A DNA stretch of 64,000 nt, from the NCBI GenBank assembly GCA_018136815.1, contig CM030940.1, positions 3,970,833 through 4,034,832 on the forward strand, in the 5' to 3' direction. Source of the DNA: Isochrysis galbana. Lineage: Eukaryota; Haptophyta; Isochrysidales; Isochrysidaceae. The translations under genes and the position numbers were made by a program. This document shows positions 47,496 to 57,553 of this stretch, in pieces (positions within the stretch are counted from its first letter, which is position 1; each line of letters opens with the position of its first letter). The notes under the pieces are model-generated. The model searched no databases. It saw only the letters and a program-made list of their open reading frames with translations, and was not told where the DNA came from.

Positions 47496-48107
47496 GATAA
47501 GTCAGGGCACCGAGGCGTATGTGCGAAAGGCGCTGCAGGACCTCACCGACGCGACACCCGAACAGATTGGTGCGCTCATGCACTCATGCACACGAACGTC
47601 TTACGCCCCCCGGTCCAGCGCACCCCCGCCCTCGTCGACGACGCGACGCGCGCCGAGTTGGGCTCGCTCGGCCTTCGCGTTCCGAGCCACTGTGTGGATG
47701 CACGGCTCGGTTGAGGACATATGCTCATTTCTCACAAGTCTTCGATATTCGCAAATCGCAATCGGCATGGGCAAGGGCAAGGGCCCCGCCATCGGCCCCC
47801 GGTTCGGGATCGGCAAGGGGAGCGAGGGAGCGAGGAGAGGGGGGGGGGGGGGGGGGGGAGGCGCCGGAGGGGGGAGGGGCGTTACAGGTTACAGGCGCCT
47901 TCAGAAGGCGCGCGCTTATGGACCGCTTCTCTTCTCAGCTTCTCGGATGGCGCGCGCGCGTTGCACGCCGCGTCCAGGCGCCTTCCGAAGGCGCGCGCTT
48001 GCGGTCGTTCCTCCTCCCCCTCCGCTTGCGGTCGCTTCCTCCTCCCTCTCCTCCTCCCCCCTCCCTCCGCCATGGGCCACTTGCGGGAGCGGCGGCGGCA
48101 AGGGGTA
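47496..48107. repeat. spacer with poly-G and paired 17-bp palindromes
   Basis: Poly-G lies at about 47840-47859. The palindrome GCGCCTTC-A-GAAGGCGC is at 47895-47911 and GCGCCTTC-C-GAAGGCGC at 47978-47994, each followed by GCGCTT. No gene was recognised. The hAT element is inserted at the right end of this segment. Confidence 0.6.
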
Positions 48108-48115
48108 TCGTGGAC

Positions 48116-50585
48116 CCCGGATGTTCTGTCATATATGATATCATATATGATACATCATACTCAGGTCCGAGGCACCTGATACTGAGTATCAGTATGACAA
48201 AATTGACCTATAAATAGAACCTATATACAATATATACTTATTTATATATGTATAGGCGCAAAGGCGCGAATCGCCAACCGCGGCGAGTCGCCCCCCCCCC
48301 CCCTCCCCCCTCTCCTCTCTCCACAGCTCACAACTCACAGCATCCATGGCTGATGGGCACGAGGAGGAGGATGGTGGAGAGGATGGGAATGGTGATGATG
48401 ATCCTTGCCACTGGGCGCGACGCCCTTTGTGCAAGCTTCCAGGTAACGCACTCCTGTGGTCGACAATCGAAGAGCCCGCTGCGCGGCGCAAAGAGACGAG
48501 GACCAAGGCATGCGTCTTCTGTGGGTGGTCGTACACGGGCGGCCCGTTCAACATCAAAGTACACTTGGACCCGAACATCAAGCCCCGCGTGATCCGTGCA
48601 TGCCGTGCATCTCCGGTGTGGTGCGAGCGCTACGAAGAGGTACTCTACGAGATTCGGCGTCGAGCTGCCGACGAGCGTCGGAGTGCTGTGGCAAAGGAGC
48701 AGCAGGCTGCCGCGAAGGCAGAAGGCCGCGTAATGGCAGAACACAAGACCTTCTTCAACGGCGTGGGCATCGATGAGTGTACCCGTGCTTGGCTGAAGGT
48801 GGTCGTGAAGAAGGCGCTGCCATTGAATCTGTTTGATGATGAGACCTTTAGACATGCGGTAACCGTGACCGCGATGGCAGGCCGGAAGATTGTCAAAGGG
48901 GGAGAAGACACTTTCCTCCCGCACCGCAAGCACATGACATCGAAGGAACTGCCCATTCTCGATGCGACGCTCGACGCTTCGGTTAGACAGAGGGTGAAGA
49001 GGATCGCCTCTGTAACGGGCGTTGTGATAATCTCCGACGGTTGGACGAGCGTCTCGAACAGACCCATTATCAATGCATTGGCTGCACTTCCTTTGGGGTC
49101 ATACTTCCTCACTGCACTCGACACATCTGGCGCGACAAAGGACAGCACGTACATCGCCAACTTCATCAATGATCAGATCGACAAATTTGGCCCCCAGGAT
49201 GTTGTGGGTGTCTCCATGGATGGTGCGTGCGAATCCTCCTTCCCTCTGATCACTGCAAAGCACCCTCATGTTCATGTTTTCACATACATTTGTCCAACTC
49301 ACTCGCTGGACAACTTTCTAAAGAACATCTGCTCCGACAAGCCGATCGTCCGGGTGAAGGGAATCGATGCCGAGTTCGAGTGGGGCGAAGACTATTTCTC
49401 GGAGGCCATCGACAAGATCTGGGAGGTGGTAAAATTCATCTGCAACCACCAGAAGACACTTGCTCGCTTTCGGGAATTAGGGGCGGAGGTGCCCGTGGAG
49501 GAGCGCCCCAAGGGCGGCATGGAGCTCGTGCGTTACTCAGAGACGCGGTTCGCCTCAAAAATCCTGATGTTGAAGCGCTATATGAACTTGCTGAAGGTGC
49601 TCGAGCGGCTCGTCATTGACGATGTGTACACAGGTTGGCTGAACAAACAACCGCGCGACATGAAGGACAAGGGCATACAAATCAAGCGCACCATTCGAGA
49701 TGAAGACCTCCAGGAAGCCGCCCGCCTATGCTTGGTGGTCTGCGAGCCCGTCGTCCGGGTGCTGAGGATGACTGACACGAAGCTGGGTGCCACGTTGGGT
49801 AAAGTATACGCCTACATGCTCCAGCTAGATGTTCACCTCCGCAATCCGATTGCAGGTTTGGATGAGGGCATGAGGAAAAAGATCCATGCCATTTTCATGG
49901 CGCGCTGGGAGTACATGCACGTCCCCGTTATGACGGCTGCGTGCCGCTTCGAGCCGGAATTCTGTACGCGCGTCTATGATTCTGCTGAAATGCAAGACAT
50001 CAAAAGCGTAATGAAGCAGATATCGACGGACGAGCATACATACCCGGCGCTTTTGGCTGAATTGGAGGACTTTAAGGAGAGCCTGATGTGTGGCGCCAAT
50101 GATCTAAACGACGCCGTCGCGTTTTCGAAGCCAGCTCGAGCAATGGCATCGTATAAGTGGGTACAAGTGTACCTGTCTCCGTGGCCCAATTTGTGTTGGG
50201 CGGCGGCGCGCTTGGTGTCAATGACCTGCTTTGCTTCTGGTTGTGAGGATGCATGGTCCGTGGAGGGTTGGATCCATTCCAAAAAGCGCAACAGAATGGG
50301 GCAAACCACCGTGGACAGGCTGGTTCGTACTCACACCAATTTGCTGTTAGACAGCAAGCTGGAAGATTGGGAGTGTGCTGTGTTGCCCTGGGAGCTCGAT
50401 ATGGTCGTTGAGGAGCCGGACGCAGACGAGTAGTTATACATTATGCATTATGCACTACTACTATGCTACTATTATAATAGCCAGTTGTTTACTTACACTA
50501 TCATAGTATCATATGATATCAGGTATGAGATATCATACTCAGGTCCTCAACCAGTGTCATATGACGGTATGACGGAGCATCCGGG
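48116..50585 (+). mobile_element. complete hAT transposon with TIRs and 8-bp target duplication
   Basis: Inverted termini CCCGGATGTTCTGTCATA (48116-48133) and, reversed, CCCGGATGCTCCGTCATA (50568-50585) differ at two positions. TCGTGGAC flanks both sides (48108-48115 and 50586-50593). A subterminal motif CATACTCAGGTCC occurs near both ends in the same orientation. The element contains one uninterrupted transposase frame (48346-50433). Close TIRs, an exact duplication and an intact frame suggest recent insertion. Confidence 0.95.
48346..50433 (+). CDS. hAT-family transposase
   Basis: 695 codons without intron. An acidic N-terminus is followed by a probable BED-type zinc finger (ACVFCGWSYTGGPFNIKVHL), then a DUF659-like catalytic region (IISDGWTSVSNRPIINALAA, DVVGVSMDGACES, YICPTHSLDNFLKNI), an insertion domain, RYSETRFASKILMLKRYMNL, and a C-terminal block with SGCEDAWSVEGWIHSKKRNR and LVRTHTNLLL, corresponding to the hAT dimerisation segment. 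The acidic residue in SDGW and the Asp in SMDGA are likely catalytic. The ATG at 48346 lies 230 bp inside the left terminus, after a poly-C run. No stop, frameshift or degenerate motif is seen, so it may be active. Confidence 0.93.
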   Translation: MADGHEEEDGGEDGNGDDDPCHWARRPLCKLPGNALLWSTIEEPAARRKETRTKACVFCGWSYTGGPFNIKVHLDPNIKPRVIRACRASPVWCERYEEVLYEIRRRAADERRSAVAKEQQAAAKAEGRVMAEHKTFFNGVGIDECTRAWLKVVVKKALPLNLFDDETFRHAVTVTAMAGRKIVKGGEDTFLPHRKHMTSKELPILDATLDASVRQRVKRIASVTGVVIISDGWTSVSNRPIINALAALPLGSYFLTALDTSGATKDSTYIANFINDQIDKFGPQDVVGVSMDGACESSFPLITAKHPHVHVFTYICPTHSLDNFLKNICSDKPIVRVKGIDAEFEWGEDYFSEAIDKIWEVVKFICNHQKTLARFRELGAEVPVEERPKGGMELVRYSETRFASKILMLKRYMNLLKVLERLVIDDVYTGWLNKQPRDMKDKGIQIKRTIRDEDLQEAARLCLVVCEPVVRVLRMTDTKLGATLGKVYAYMLQLDVHLRNPIAGLDEGMRKKIHAIFMARWEYMHVPVMTAACRFEPEFCTRVYDSAEMQDIKSVMKQISTDEHTYPALLAELEDFKESLMCGANDLNDAVAFSKPARAMASYKWVQVYLSPWPNLCWAAARLVSMTCFASGCEDAWSVEGWIHSKKRNRMGQTTVDRLVRTHTNLLLDSKLEDWECAVLPWELDMVVEEPDADE

Positions 50586-50817
50586 TCGTGGACGGGGTCG
50601 CCTGTTGCTGAGCCCGCCCCCGCCATTGGGGCTGATGCATGAAGCTCCCTGTTCTACGCGATCGTGCGCAAAGTTATACACTGTACGCGATTGTGAGCAT
50701 CAAATCAAAAACTGAGCATAGGTCGGCCTAGCCCATTCATCCTTGGTGCTTTCATGTACTACTAGTGAGAGCATCCTCTAGAGCCCAAAGGGTAAGATTT
50801 TATTGTGACCACTAGAA

Positions 50818-51561
50818 ATGGAGCTGATCCATGAAGCGAATGCCTCTACATTGATTCGGAAAGTTGCAGGTCGCATGCCGGGTCTCGATGACGTCGGGTG
50901 GAGGTTGCGCTCCCTGGACTTCCGTGAGCAGGCGGGGTGGCCGTGGGAGAGCGAGGCTAAGCGCCGGCTGCGAGATTCTTCACGCTTCGACGAGTCCTTC
51001 CTCCATGATCTCTACTCCTCTTTGCATTTCCTCACGCCAGAGCGTATCAAGCTGAGAGATGGAGATCCGCCAGTCACGCACGACCAGTGCCCACACTGCC
51101 AACTTACGCAGCAGACGCCGAGGCCACTCCTCCGTGCTCTAATAGCGCGCGCTACCGATCATGTTGCTCCGTACATGGACAAAGTGCACGTCACACACGC
51201 TTCCACGCGAGACTTTTCGCCAGCGTCTCCATGCTTTGTACTCACTGAGACGATTCGTCTGCCTGCGGGATTGGCCAGGGATCAGAGCATTCGAGAATTT
51301 GCGTGCATACACGCTGAGTACCAGCCGCAGTACGGCTGGACCGAGCGTCAGGGTGGTGGCGGGGGCTCAATGCACGTCCTTTTGGCTCCCAGGGACGCAA
51401 GTCTGCTCATACATCATGGCTTGGCTGAATGGCATCCAGCTGCACATGAGTCACAGCCCTTGGTGCTTCTCTATGCACCCAGAAACGGAGCCGAACTTGA
51501 CCTTAGCCTGCATGTCCTAGATGCCTCGTGCAGATTTATATTATCGTCAGACTTTGACTGA
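50818..51561 (+). CDS. DUF5519 / luciferase-domain protein, single exon
   Basis: 247 residues. The C-terminal half follows the luciferase-like (DUF5519) pattern: HAEYQPQYGW, then GGSMHVLLAPRDASLLIHHG, LAEWHPAAHES, LVLLYAPRNGAELDLSLHVL and DASCRFIL. In the family the GS-H-LP-A-G-EHP-A and YAPR motifs recur. The N-terminal half is unrecognised but has CPHCQL. No signal peptide or membrane span is evident. No intron is needed, unlike most neighbours, and it sits between a hAT element and retroelement debris. Biochemical role unknown; the family name does not prove light emission. Confidence 0.6.
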   Translation: MELIHEANASTLIRKVAGRMPGLDDVGWRLRSLDFREQAGWPWESEAKRRLRDSSRFDESFLHDLYSSLHFLTPERIKLRDGDPPVTHDQCPHCQLTQQTPRPLLRALIARATDHVAPYMDKVHVTHASTRDFSPASPCFVLTETIRLPAGLARDQSIREFACIHAEYQPQYGWTERQGGGGGSMHVLLAPRDASLLIHHGLAEWHPAAHESQPLVLLYAPRNGAELDLSLHVLDASCRFILSSDFD

Positions 51562-51689
51562 CTTGTGCATCGTCCACCAGTTTGTTGCTTTGCTCAGTTT
51601 AAATTCCCACAAGCAAACAAGCAAAAGCAAATGAATAGCTTGTGGTCAAATACTAAATACCAGCGCCAGCCGCTAGCCACTAGTAGCTT

Positions 51690-51985
51690 TAAAACACTTC
51701 TCAATATTCTCGCCACGCGCGCGGCCCTGCACAAGTATCTCGCAGCCACGCCCGCTCCCTTTCTCATTCACTTCACCTGCCTTGTGGCTTGTGGCTCGTC
51801 CCCTCGTGCTCTACTTATAGGGCGCGGAGAGGCTGAGGCTGCAACCTCAAGTTTGGTTTTATTTCGGCAACTGCCCCCAAACAGTGGCTTTTTAACGAAT
51901 AGTCAGGGTTGGTTGGGCTGCAATTTTTGACCGTGGCGCGATGCTCAATAAAAACCTCCAGGCTCCAAGGGGGGCCACCTGCCAC
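51690..51985 (-). repeat. hairpin-family 3' end plus a 115-bp shared repeat
   Basis: 51690-51835 corresponds on the minus strand to the 3' end seen at 605-745 (CTCGTGCTCTACTTA, then ATTCTCGCC and oligo-A on the plus strand). 51865-51985 matches 39728-39845. Confidence 0.6.
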
Positions 51986-52149
51986 CCTGTGCGACGGACA
52001 AGCACCGCGAAAGCGCGGCGCCAGACGAAAGCGACTCAAAAGGCGGGGGTCAAGACCCACCGGGGGCACGCTAAGTAATACACCGAAAGCGTTACGTTTG
52101 TCGGACATAGGAATACACAACAACAGGTCTATCCCAGCCCGCCCCTTGC

Positions 52150-52400
52150 GCTTGGCCCGACGTAGTGCACGCCCCCCCCCCCATCAATACCGATACCAAA
52201 GACAAAGGAATGAAGGATGAAGGGGGTAGTGTAAATAAAGGGAGTGAGTGTTCTGGGGTATATTAGGTATAGGCGATGGCGTGAGTCGGTACCGTGAGTG
52301 CGTGGTCCTTTACAGCTAGCGGTAGTAGCCTGAATCTTCAGTCTTCAGATGTTTTTCTTTTCTCTTCTACGAAAAATCCTCAAATTTCCTCAATTCTGAG
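52150..52400 (+). repeat. LINE 3' untranslated fragment with tail
   Basis: Contains GACAAAGGAATGAAGGATGA at 52200-52219 and ends AATCTTCAGTCTTCAGATG then TTTTT at about 52355, like 32420-32570 and 44400-44556. The following TCCTCAAATTTCCTCAATTCTGAGATGG recurs reversed at about 43265-43320. Confidence 0.65.
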
Positions 52401-52481
52401 ATGGTCATTTTTCCACCCCTAATAAAAATTCCTTTTGAGCGCCCTGATTCCACCTTGTAGAAATCTCCTATATTCCTATTC

Positions 52482-53345
52482 AACTGACTTTATAGTTGGT
52501 TGCGATGGAGCGCGCAGGCGCGACTCTTCTCTCCTCAGGCCCCCCCAACTAAGTTTATACTTAGACGCGATGGAGCGCGCCGCCGCGACTCCCCTCTCCT
52601 CCGGGCCCCCCGCCGAGGGCGCCCTCCCAGTACCCATGGAGCAGCCGCTGTCGAAGCGGCCGCGTCCGCCCACCGAGGTCGAGCAGGTGCGTGCGACTCC
52701 GGTCGCGCCACACGGCCCGTAGCCCCGGCCACGCCTCTCATGGCAGCCATGCTGGCCTCCCCCATGGGAGGCAGCATGCTGCTGGCAACACCCCAATAGC
52801 GTCAGGCTTGAGCAGCCACTCCTCCATTGGGCATGCCTTATGGCAGAGGCCCCTCTCACCCTGGCAAGGGCCGCGCTGCTCCGGCAGCGCGACCCGAGGT
52901 CGGGTGGCCCTTATGGGCACAACATGAACACCATTGTACCGCACAATACACTCTGTGACACCTCCACATGCACACCACTTGACACGCAAGAGACACCCAC
53001 GCAGGACCCTCCTAGTGAGAGCCCCAAGACCACGCCATCCCACACACCAAGGCACATTCCACTGACCATAGCCACTCCCGCCCCTGGGTCGCAGGACCAA
53101 GACTCAGAAGAAGACAACAACATCCCTCTCGAGGGCGCTTCGGGTGCGAGGCGTCGAGCATGGCCCGATCGTCCGTCGCGGCGGGGGGGGGCGGCAGGAG
53201 GGGAGGGGAGCGGCGCGCGCTCCATGACCCTATCGGTTTAACGATAGTTGAAAGGGCCGGGAGAGAGGGGGTGTAGAAAGTTCTGCTGCGTGAGTAGAAA
53301 GTAGAGGGTCCACAGCCGCGTGTGCGGTGAGACTATTAAGAAGTT
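52482..53345 (+). mobile_element. nested hairpin-led element with leaders facing inward from both ends
   Basis: Starts with hairpin AACTGACT-TTAT-AGTTGGTT (52482-52501) and an ATG at 52505, cut after 65 bp by a second start (52547-52566, ATG 52570, MERAAATPLSSGPPAEGALP with PLSKRPRPPTEVEQ). On the minus strand a hairpin-2 palindrome CTATCGTTAAACCGATAG (53230-53247) with an ATG at 53225 opens MERAPLPSPPAAPPRRDG running back into the element. The terminus GTGCGGTGAGACTATTAAGAAG near 53340 matches the 3' end at 25950-25974. It appears to be several copies inserted into one another. Confidence 0.65.
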
Positions 53346-53662
53346 AATTAATCAATCGACGTGAGTCTTGCGAAATAATGTTCATGGGTTCTTGCTGAAA
53401 GCTAATATCGAGAGTGTTTGTGATCATCTCGTTCTCCGGTTGAATAAACCATTGGGCCGCGGATTTGGATTGTCTGATTTTCAGTGGACAATTGATAGTC
53501 CGCTGCAATCATCTTGCTATGTGTTGCGGCCATGAGCAGACGTACACGGTCCACGCGGAGTCCGGTGTGCTAGCCGTCCTCGCAAGTAGCTCGTGTGCGC
53601 CAATTGTGCATAGCTCTAGCGACCAACAATGATGCGATTAGCCCGGATGGGCGCTACCACAC
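53346..53662. other. C53 downstream region, no gene seen
   Basis: About 317 bp of unique DNA after the repeats, probably including the C53 3' untranslated region. No gene was recognised. Confidence 0.4.
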
Positions 53663-55737
53663 TCAGATGGCGTTGATAGCTCCCATGAGGTTCACACTGC
53701 GCCCGTCCAAGTGCTTAGACAGCGCGGCCTCAAAATCGGCCTTGATACTCTTAACGCGAGCGGCCGCAGCCTTGTACTTCGGACGCGACGACGCAAGATC
53801 AAGCCGCAATTCTGCCTGCACTCACCAGGGAAGGGACGCCAGTCCGCTTGTGATAGTCCCGCAGCATGACAAGCAGGCGCACAAAATATGGGCACACGAG
53901 CCGGTTAGACCGCCGTCACCTACCTGTCTGGCCTCGAGACCTTCCGCAAGAGAGGCCATCTTGTCTGCAGAATTGAGCAATTGCGTCAGAGCTTGTTCCT
54001 GTCGCTCAACGTACCGCGGCTCGCCAAGGAGGAGCAGGTGACGTGTGTGCTCGCTCTCCAGAATCGAGCGTACCTGTAAGACGAGGGAGACCAACATAGT
54101 GGGCGCAGAGCCGTCGGCTACGAACGATGCGCCGCAAAAAGCAGGTTGGGGAACGCATTACCTCTCTCACACAGTTGAGACGAGCGTTGATCTCAACGGC
54201 GTCGAGCTGCAGGCAAGCTGGCAAGCCTTGATCACCATCGCCCGCCATCTGTTCGCAAGAGGAATACATAGGTTGGATGCGCACCTCAGTAAGGGCGAGT
54301 CAGGGTGGTGAAAGAATCATCACTCTGCTTTTGCAAATCTCCTCCACCAACATCAAGTTGATTCCCGTCCTAGCCAGCAACGGTAGTGCACACCTGCTCG
54401 AGCCGGGTCGCCAAGAAACCATCGAGCTCGTGCAGGTCGTCGAGCAGCTCGTTCCTTCTCTCGGTCGATTCGAGGATGTCGAAAACTGTTTCCTCGCTAG
54501 CGTCACTGCCCTCAACCTCGATCAGCCCCGCCCAGTCACCGGCGCCAGCACCGCCGCCGTCACCCCAGTCAATCTTGCTGTCTAGGCCAGCACCATCGTC
54601 TCCACTGGAAGCTGAAATCCCCCAGTCCACCTCGATGCCGTTGCCGCTGGCGCCACCCCAGTCGACTTGTGCGCCATCTGCGCTGCTGCCCTTCTCCGAC
54701 TCGATTGTGATGTCCCAGTCCACTTTCGCAGGCGCGCTGGTAGCGTCAGCCCCATCGCTCGCTTCAATGCCCCAGTCAATTCCCCTCGCGATGGCGCTTG
54801 CGCCATTGCCGCCTTCGGCTGAAGCAGTCGGCTCTTCAAGTAGGGGGGCAATGTCCAGAGATTGGACCTGGCGCAGTCGGCACAGGCTAGACTCAGATAC
54901 CTCAGAAGCGTTTGCCACCACCATGGGGACGATGACGCCCCCACCGCCCGCCCTGGCTTTGGCGGCCTTGCCCTTCCCAGCCTTCCCTTTGGGGGCCTCA
55001 ATTATTGTGCCTTCATTGTTGCCACCTGCTCCAGCCGCTTGGTCACCAGCAAACTTGGCGGCCACGTTGAGGCAGTGAGATACAAAATCTCGGTAGAAGC
55101 GCGCCGCATCTACCATCGGCTCCGCATGACAAAGAGAAGCCACTTGCGCGTAGGTGGCACGAAGCTGTGTGCGTGACTCGAGGAGCCGACGCCTGATATC
55201 CTCACGAGCACAGTCGCAGCCGAGCTTTTTCTTCTCGCACGCGGCGACGAAGCGCTCGCGAGCACCCGCAGCGAGGCGATTATACTCTCCCTGTCGCCGC
55301 TGCAACTCCGAGAGCTCCTTCTCCGCGCGCGATGCCTCCGCCTTGAGCGCAGGCAGCTCGTAGCTGACTTGCTGCACTAGGAAGGCAGCCGTGTCTGCCA
55401 GGTAGATTGCGCCCGATTCGTAGCGCCGCACGATGTCGGCCCACCGGCTGGTGTGTACGTCGGTGTACTGCCCGATGAAGTTCTTCTCGCCCATCCCTGC
55501 CGCCTTCAGCGCCTCGAGCAGCTCGAGGCAGTCGAAGTAGGTGACGGCCTCACGACTCGCGCCAGCACACAGCGTTGCCGGGAGCGTAAGAGGCGGGCGC
55601 GGCTCGGCGAGCGCCGAGGCGAGGCGGGCATGGAGTGTACGCAAACTCCGACCGTACGAAGAGCTCACCAGCTTGCGCTGAACCAGCCAATCCGTCACGC
55701 TCTCCAGCTGGAGGTCCACCGGGAGCGAGGACGCCAT
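53663..55737 (-). CDS. CDK5RAP3: CDK5RAP3 / C53, UFMylation and ER-phagy receptor
   Basis: Partner of the UFM1 E3 ligase complex and adaptor linking stalled ER ribosomes to autophagy. Exons 54394-55737, 54162-54284, 53924-54073 and 53663-53815 join in frame (589 residues). The N-terminus has LPVDLQLESVTDWLVQRKLV and TYFDCLELLEAL as in animal and plant C53, followed by a coiled coil. The disordered middle carries the shuffled ATG8/UFM1-binding motifs IDWGI, VDWDI, VDWGG, VDWGI and IDWGD. The C-terminus has GEPRYVERQEQALTQLL and ends GRSVNLMGAINAI, matching the conserved GRPVNLMG end. The start lies 225 bp from the divergent ankyrin gene. The second exon boundary is the least certain. Confidence 0.93.
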
Positions 55738-55962
55738 CGCCCACGCGCCGCCGGACGAGTTTTCTTCTCTCTCTCTCTCTCTCCCTCCCTGCCTCCCTCC
55801 CCCCCGTTTTCAGAAGAGTAGAATTGTATATTCTCAGGTTAGGCTAGACTTGGAGTGCCTGCCGGCCGTTGGCGCCTGCTGCCTAAAGCTTTCCCTCCCT
55901 CCCTCCTCCCTCCCTCCCGCCCTCCTTCCCTCCCTCTCTCCCTCCCTCTGCCTGGCGCGGCG
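55738..55962. promoter_or_regulatory. divergent intergenic promoter region
   Basis: 225 bp separates the C53 ATG (minus) from the ankyrin ATG (plus). It contains (CT)n at about 55760-55790 and CCTCC-rich runs at about 55890-55950, with AT-richer DNA between (TAGAATTGTATATTCTC). Arrangement and spacing suggest a shared bidirectional promoter. No specific factor site is identified. Confidence 0.5.
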
Positions 55963-57409
55963 ATGGTTTCCGCGCACGATGCTGAGACCCTATCATCGCT
56001 CAACAGCACACAGCTCTCGAGCGCGCTGGGCGCAATGCTAGAGGCGCTGGCGGAGCCCATGCCGCCGCTCGCAGCGATGCTCGGTGCCAATGCGCCGCCG
56101 CCGCCCACCGTCCCGGCCGCGAGGGGCGCGACGGCTGCAGCCGGCGAGGGCATTCGTGCTGACGAGCTGCTCATTCGTGCGGCCTCGCGCGGCGACGTGG
56201 GCATGGTGAGGCAGATGCTCGACCGTGGTGCCGTTGCCGCAGCGCGCAACCACTATTTGCTCACTGCGCTCCATTGGGCAGTCACGCTAGGACACATGCA
56301 GGTCGTCGAACTGCTCCTCGAGCGAGGCGCCGCCCTCGACACGCAAGACGCCGAGGGGCACACACCGCTTCACATGGCAGCGAGGGAGGGCGACGAAGAC
56401 ATGGTGACGCTCTTGCTTGAGAAGGGTGAGCCATCCTCCAGCTCTCTTCTGCCCCAGCTCCTGGACTCCTCTTGTGCAGTCAGATTGGTGATGCCCTTTA
56501 GGGCTCAGCATCACCCAAATTGTGCAACCAGTACCCAAAGCGACTTATCTCGTGCTGTCCCACTTTCTCTCAGGCGCCGATCCTCGCAGGCGCTCTTCCT
56601 CGGGACGCACGCCTCTGGAACTTGCCCTCATCTTTGCAGAAGATGAGCTCGGCTGCATTGCAGCGCTGCGAAGGGCAGAGGCGGACGCTTCTGCACGGGC
56701 ATGCCTACTCATCCAGAGTGCACCCGCCCTGGTTCACAAGGTTGCGACAGGGGTCTCTCACGAGAGCTCAGATCCCTTGCTTGCGGAATCGGCGGGCAGG
56801 TCGACCCTTAAACCCAGCCCACAGATGGTGAGCAGCGGAGCGAGTCTGGCATCGCTTGGAGTGAGTCTGAAGAAACAAGGACAGCCGGCCGATGAGGCGA
56901 AGAGCGACGCCGTCGTGATGCGAAAGCCGACCCTCATCTTGGACGCGGATGTTCTCTCTAAAGCCGCGGCCCGAATACCCGAGTCCCCGTGCTTCGCGGC
57001 TGATGTTCAAGTACAGATCTTGCCAAAACAAAGTGTCAATTGTGCGTGTGGGCCCGACGACCCTATGGAAGGCTCTGTAGCCGTGGCGACGGCGCCCTCC
57101 ACCACCTTGTGCTGTGGCGATGATGGCGAGAGCGATGGAGCATCTGAGCAAGGCCGATGGGAAAGCAAGCCTGGAAATGGCGGCAGGGGCTTAGTCAGCA
57201 ATGGCTTCCGTCCAGAGGCTCGTAGTGTCGAGGAGGAGATGGCGACGCTAGTGCTCTTCCATCAATCACTGCAGAGTGATGGCGGTGCTTGCCTGAGAGG
57301 CGATCAGGATTTGAGAACAACGGTGCTTCCGGAGAAGGAGGGCGGAACCGCAGCAAAGAAGCGAACGGTCATGCTTGACTTTGCAGACCCTTTTGCTAGT
57401 AAAGCATGA
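55963..57409 (+). CDS. ankyrin-repeat protein
   Basis: Two exons, 55963-56425 and 56574-57409, join in frame (278 residues). After an Ala/Pro-rich N-terminus come ankyrin repeats: DELLIRAASRGDVGMVRQML, then TALHWAVTLGHMQVVELLLE, then TPLHMAAREGDEDMVTLLLE, then a diverged KGADPRRRSSSGRTPLELAL formed across the splice. The C-terminal half is Ser/Lys-rich and has no recognised domain. Ankyrin repeats mediate protein binding; the partner is unknown. The divergent pairing with C53 is positional only. Confidence 0.85.
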
Positions 57410-57553
57410 ACATCGGTCGCTACTAGGTCCTGATTTTGTTGTCGTCACGGCGAGCAATTGAGATCGTGTTGACTGTTGCTCACTCATATTCATACCAGTA
57501 ACCAGTAAATTTTGGTAGATTTTTGAAAATCGATCTCATCACGGTGCGACGAG

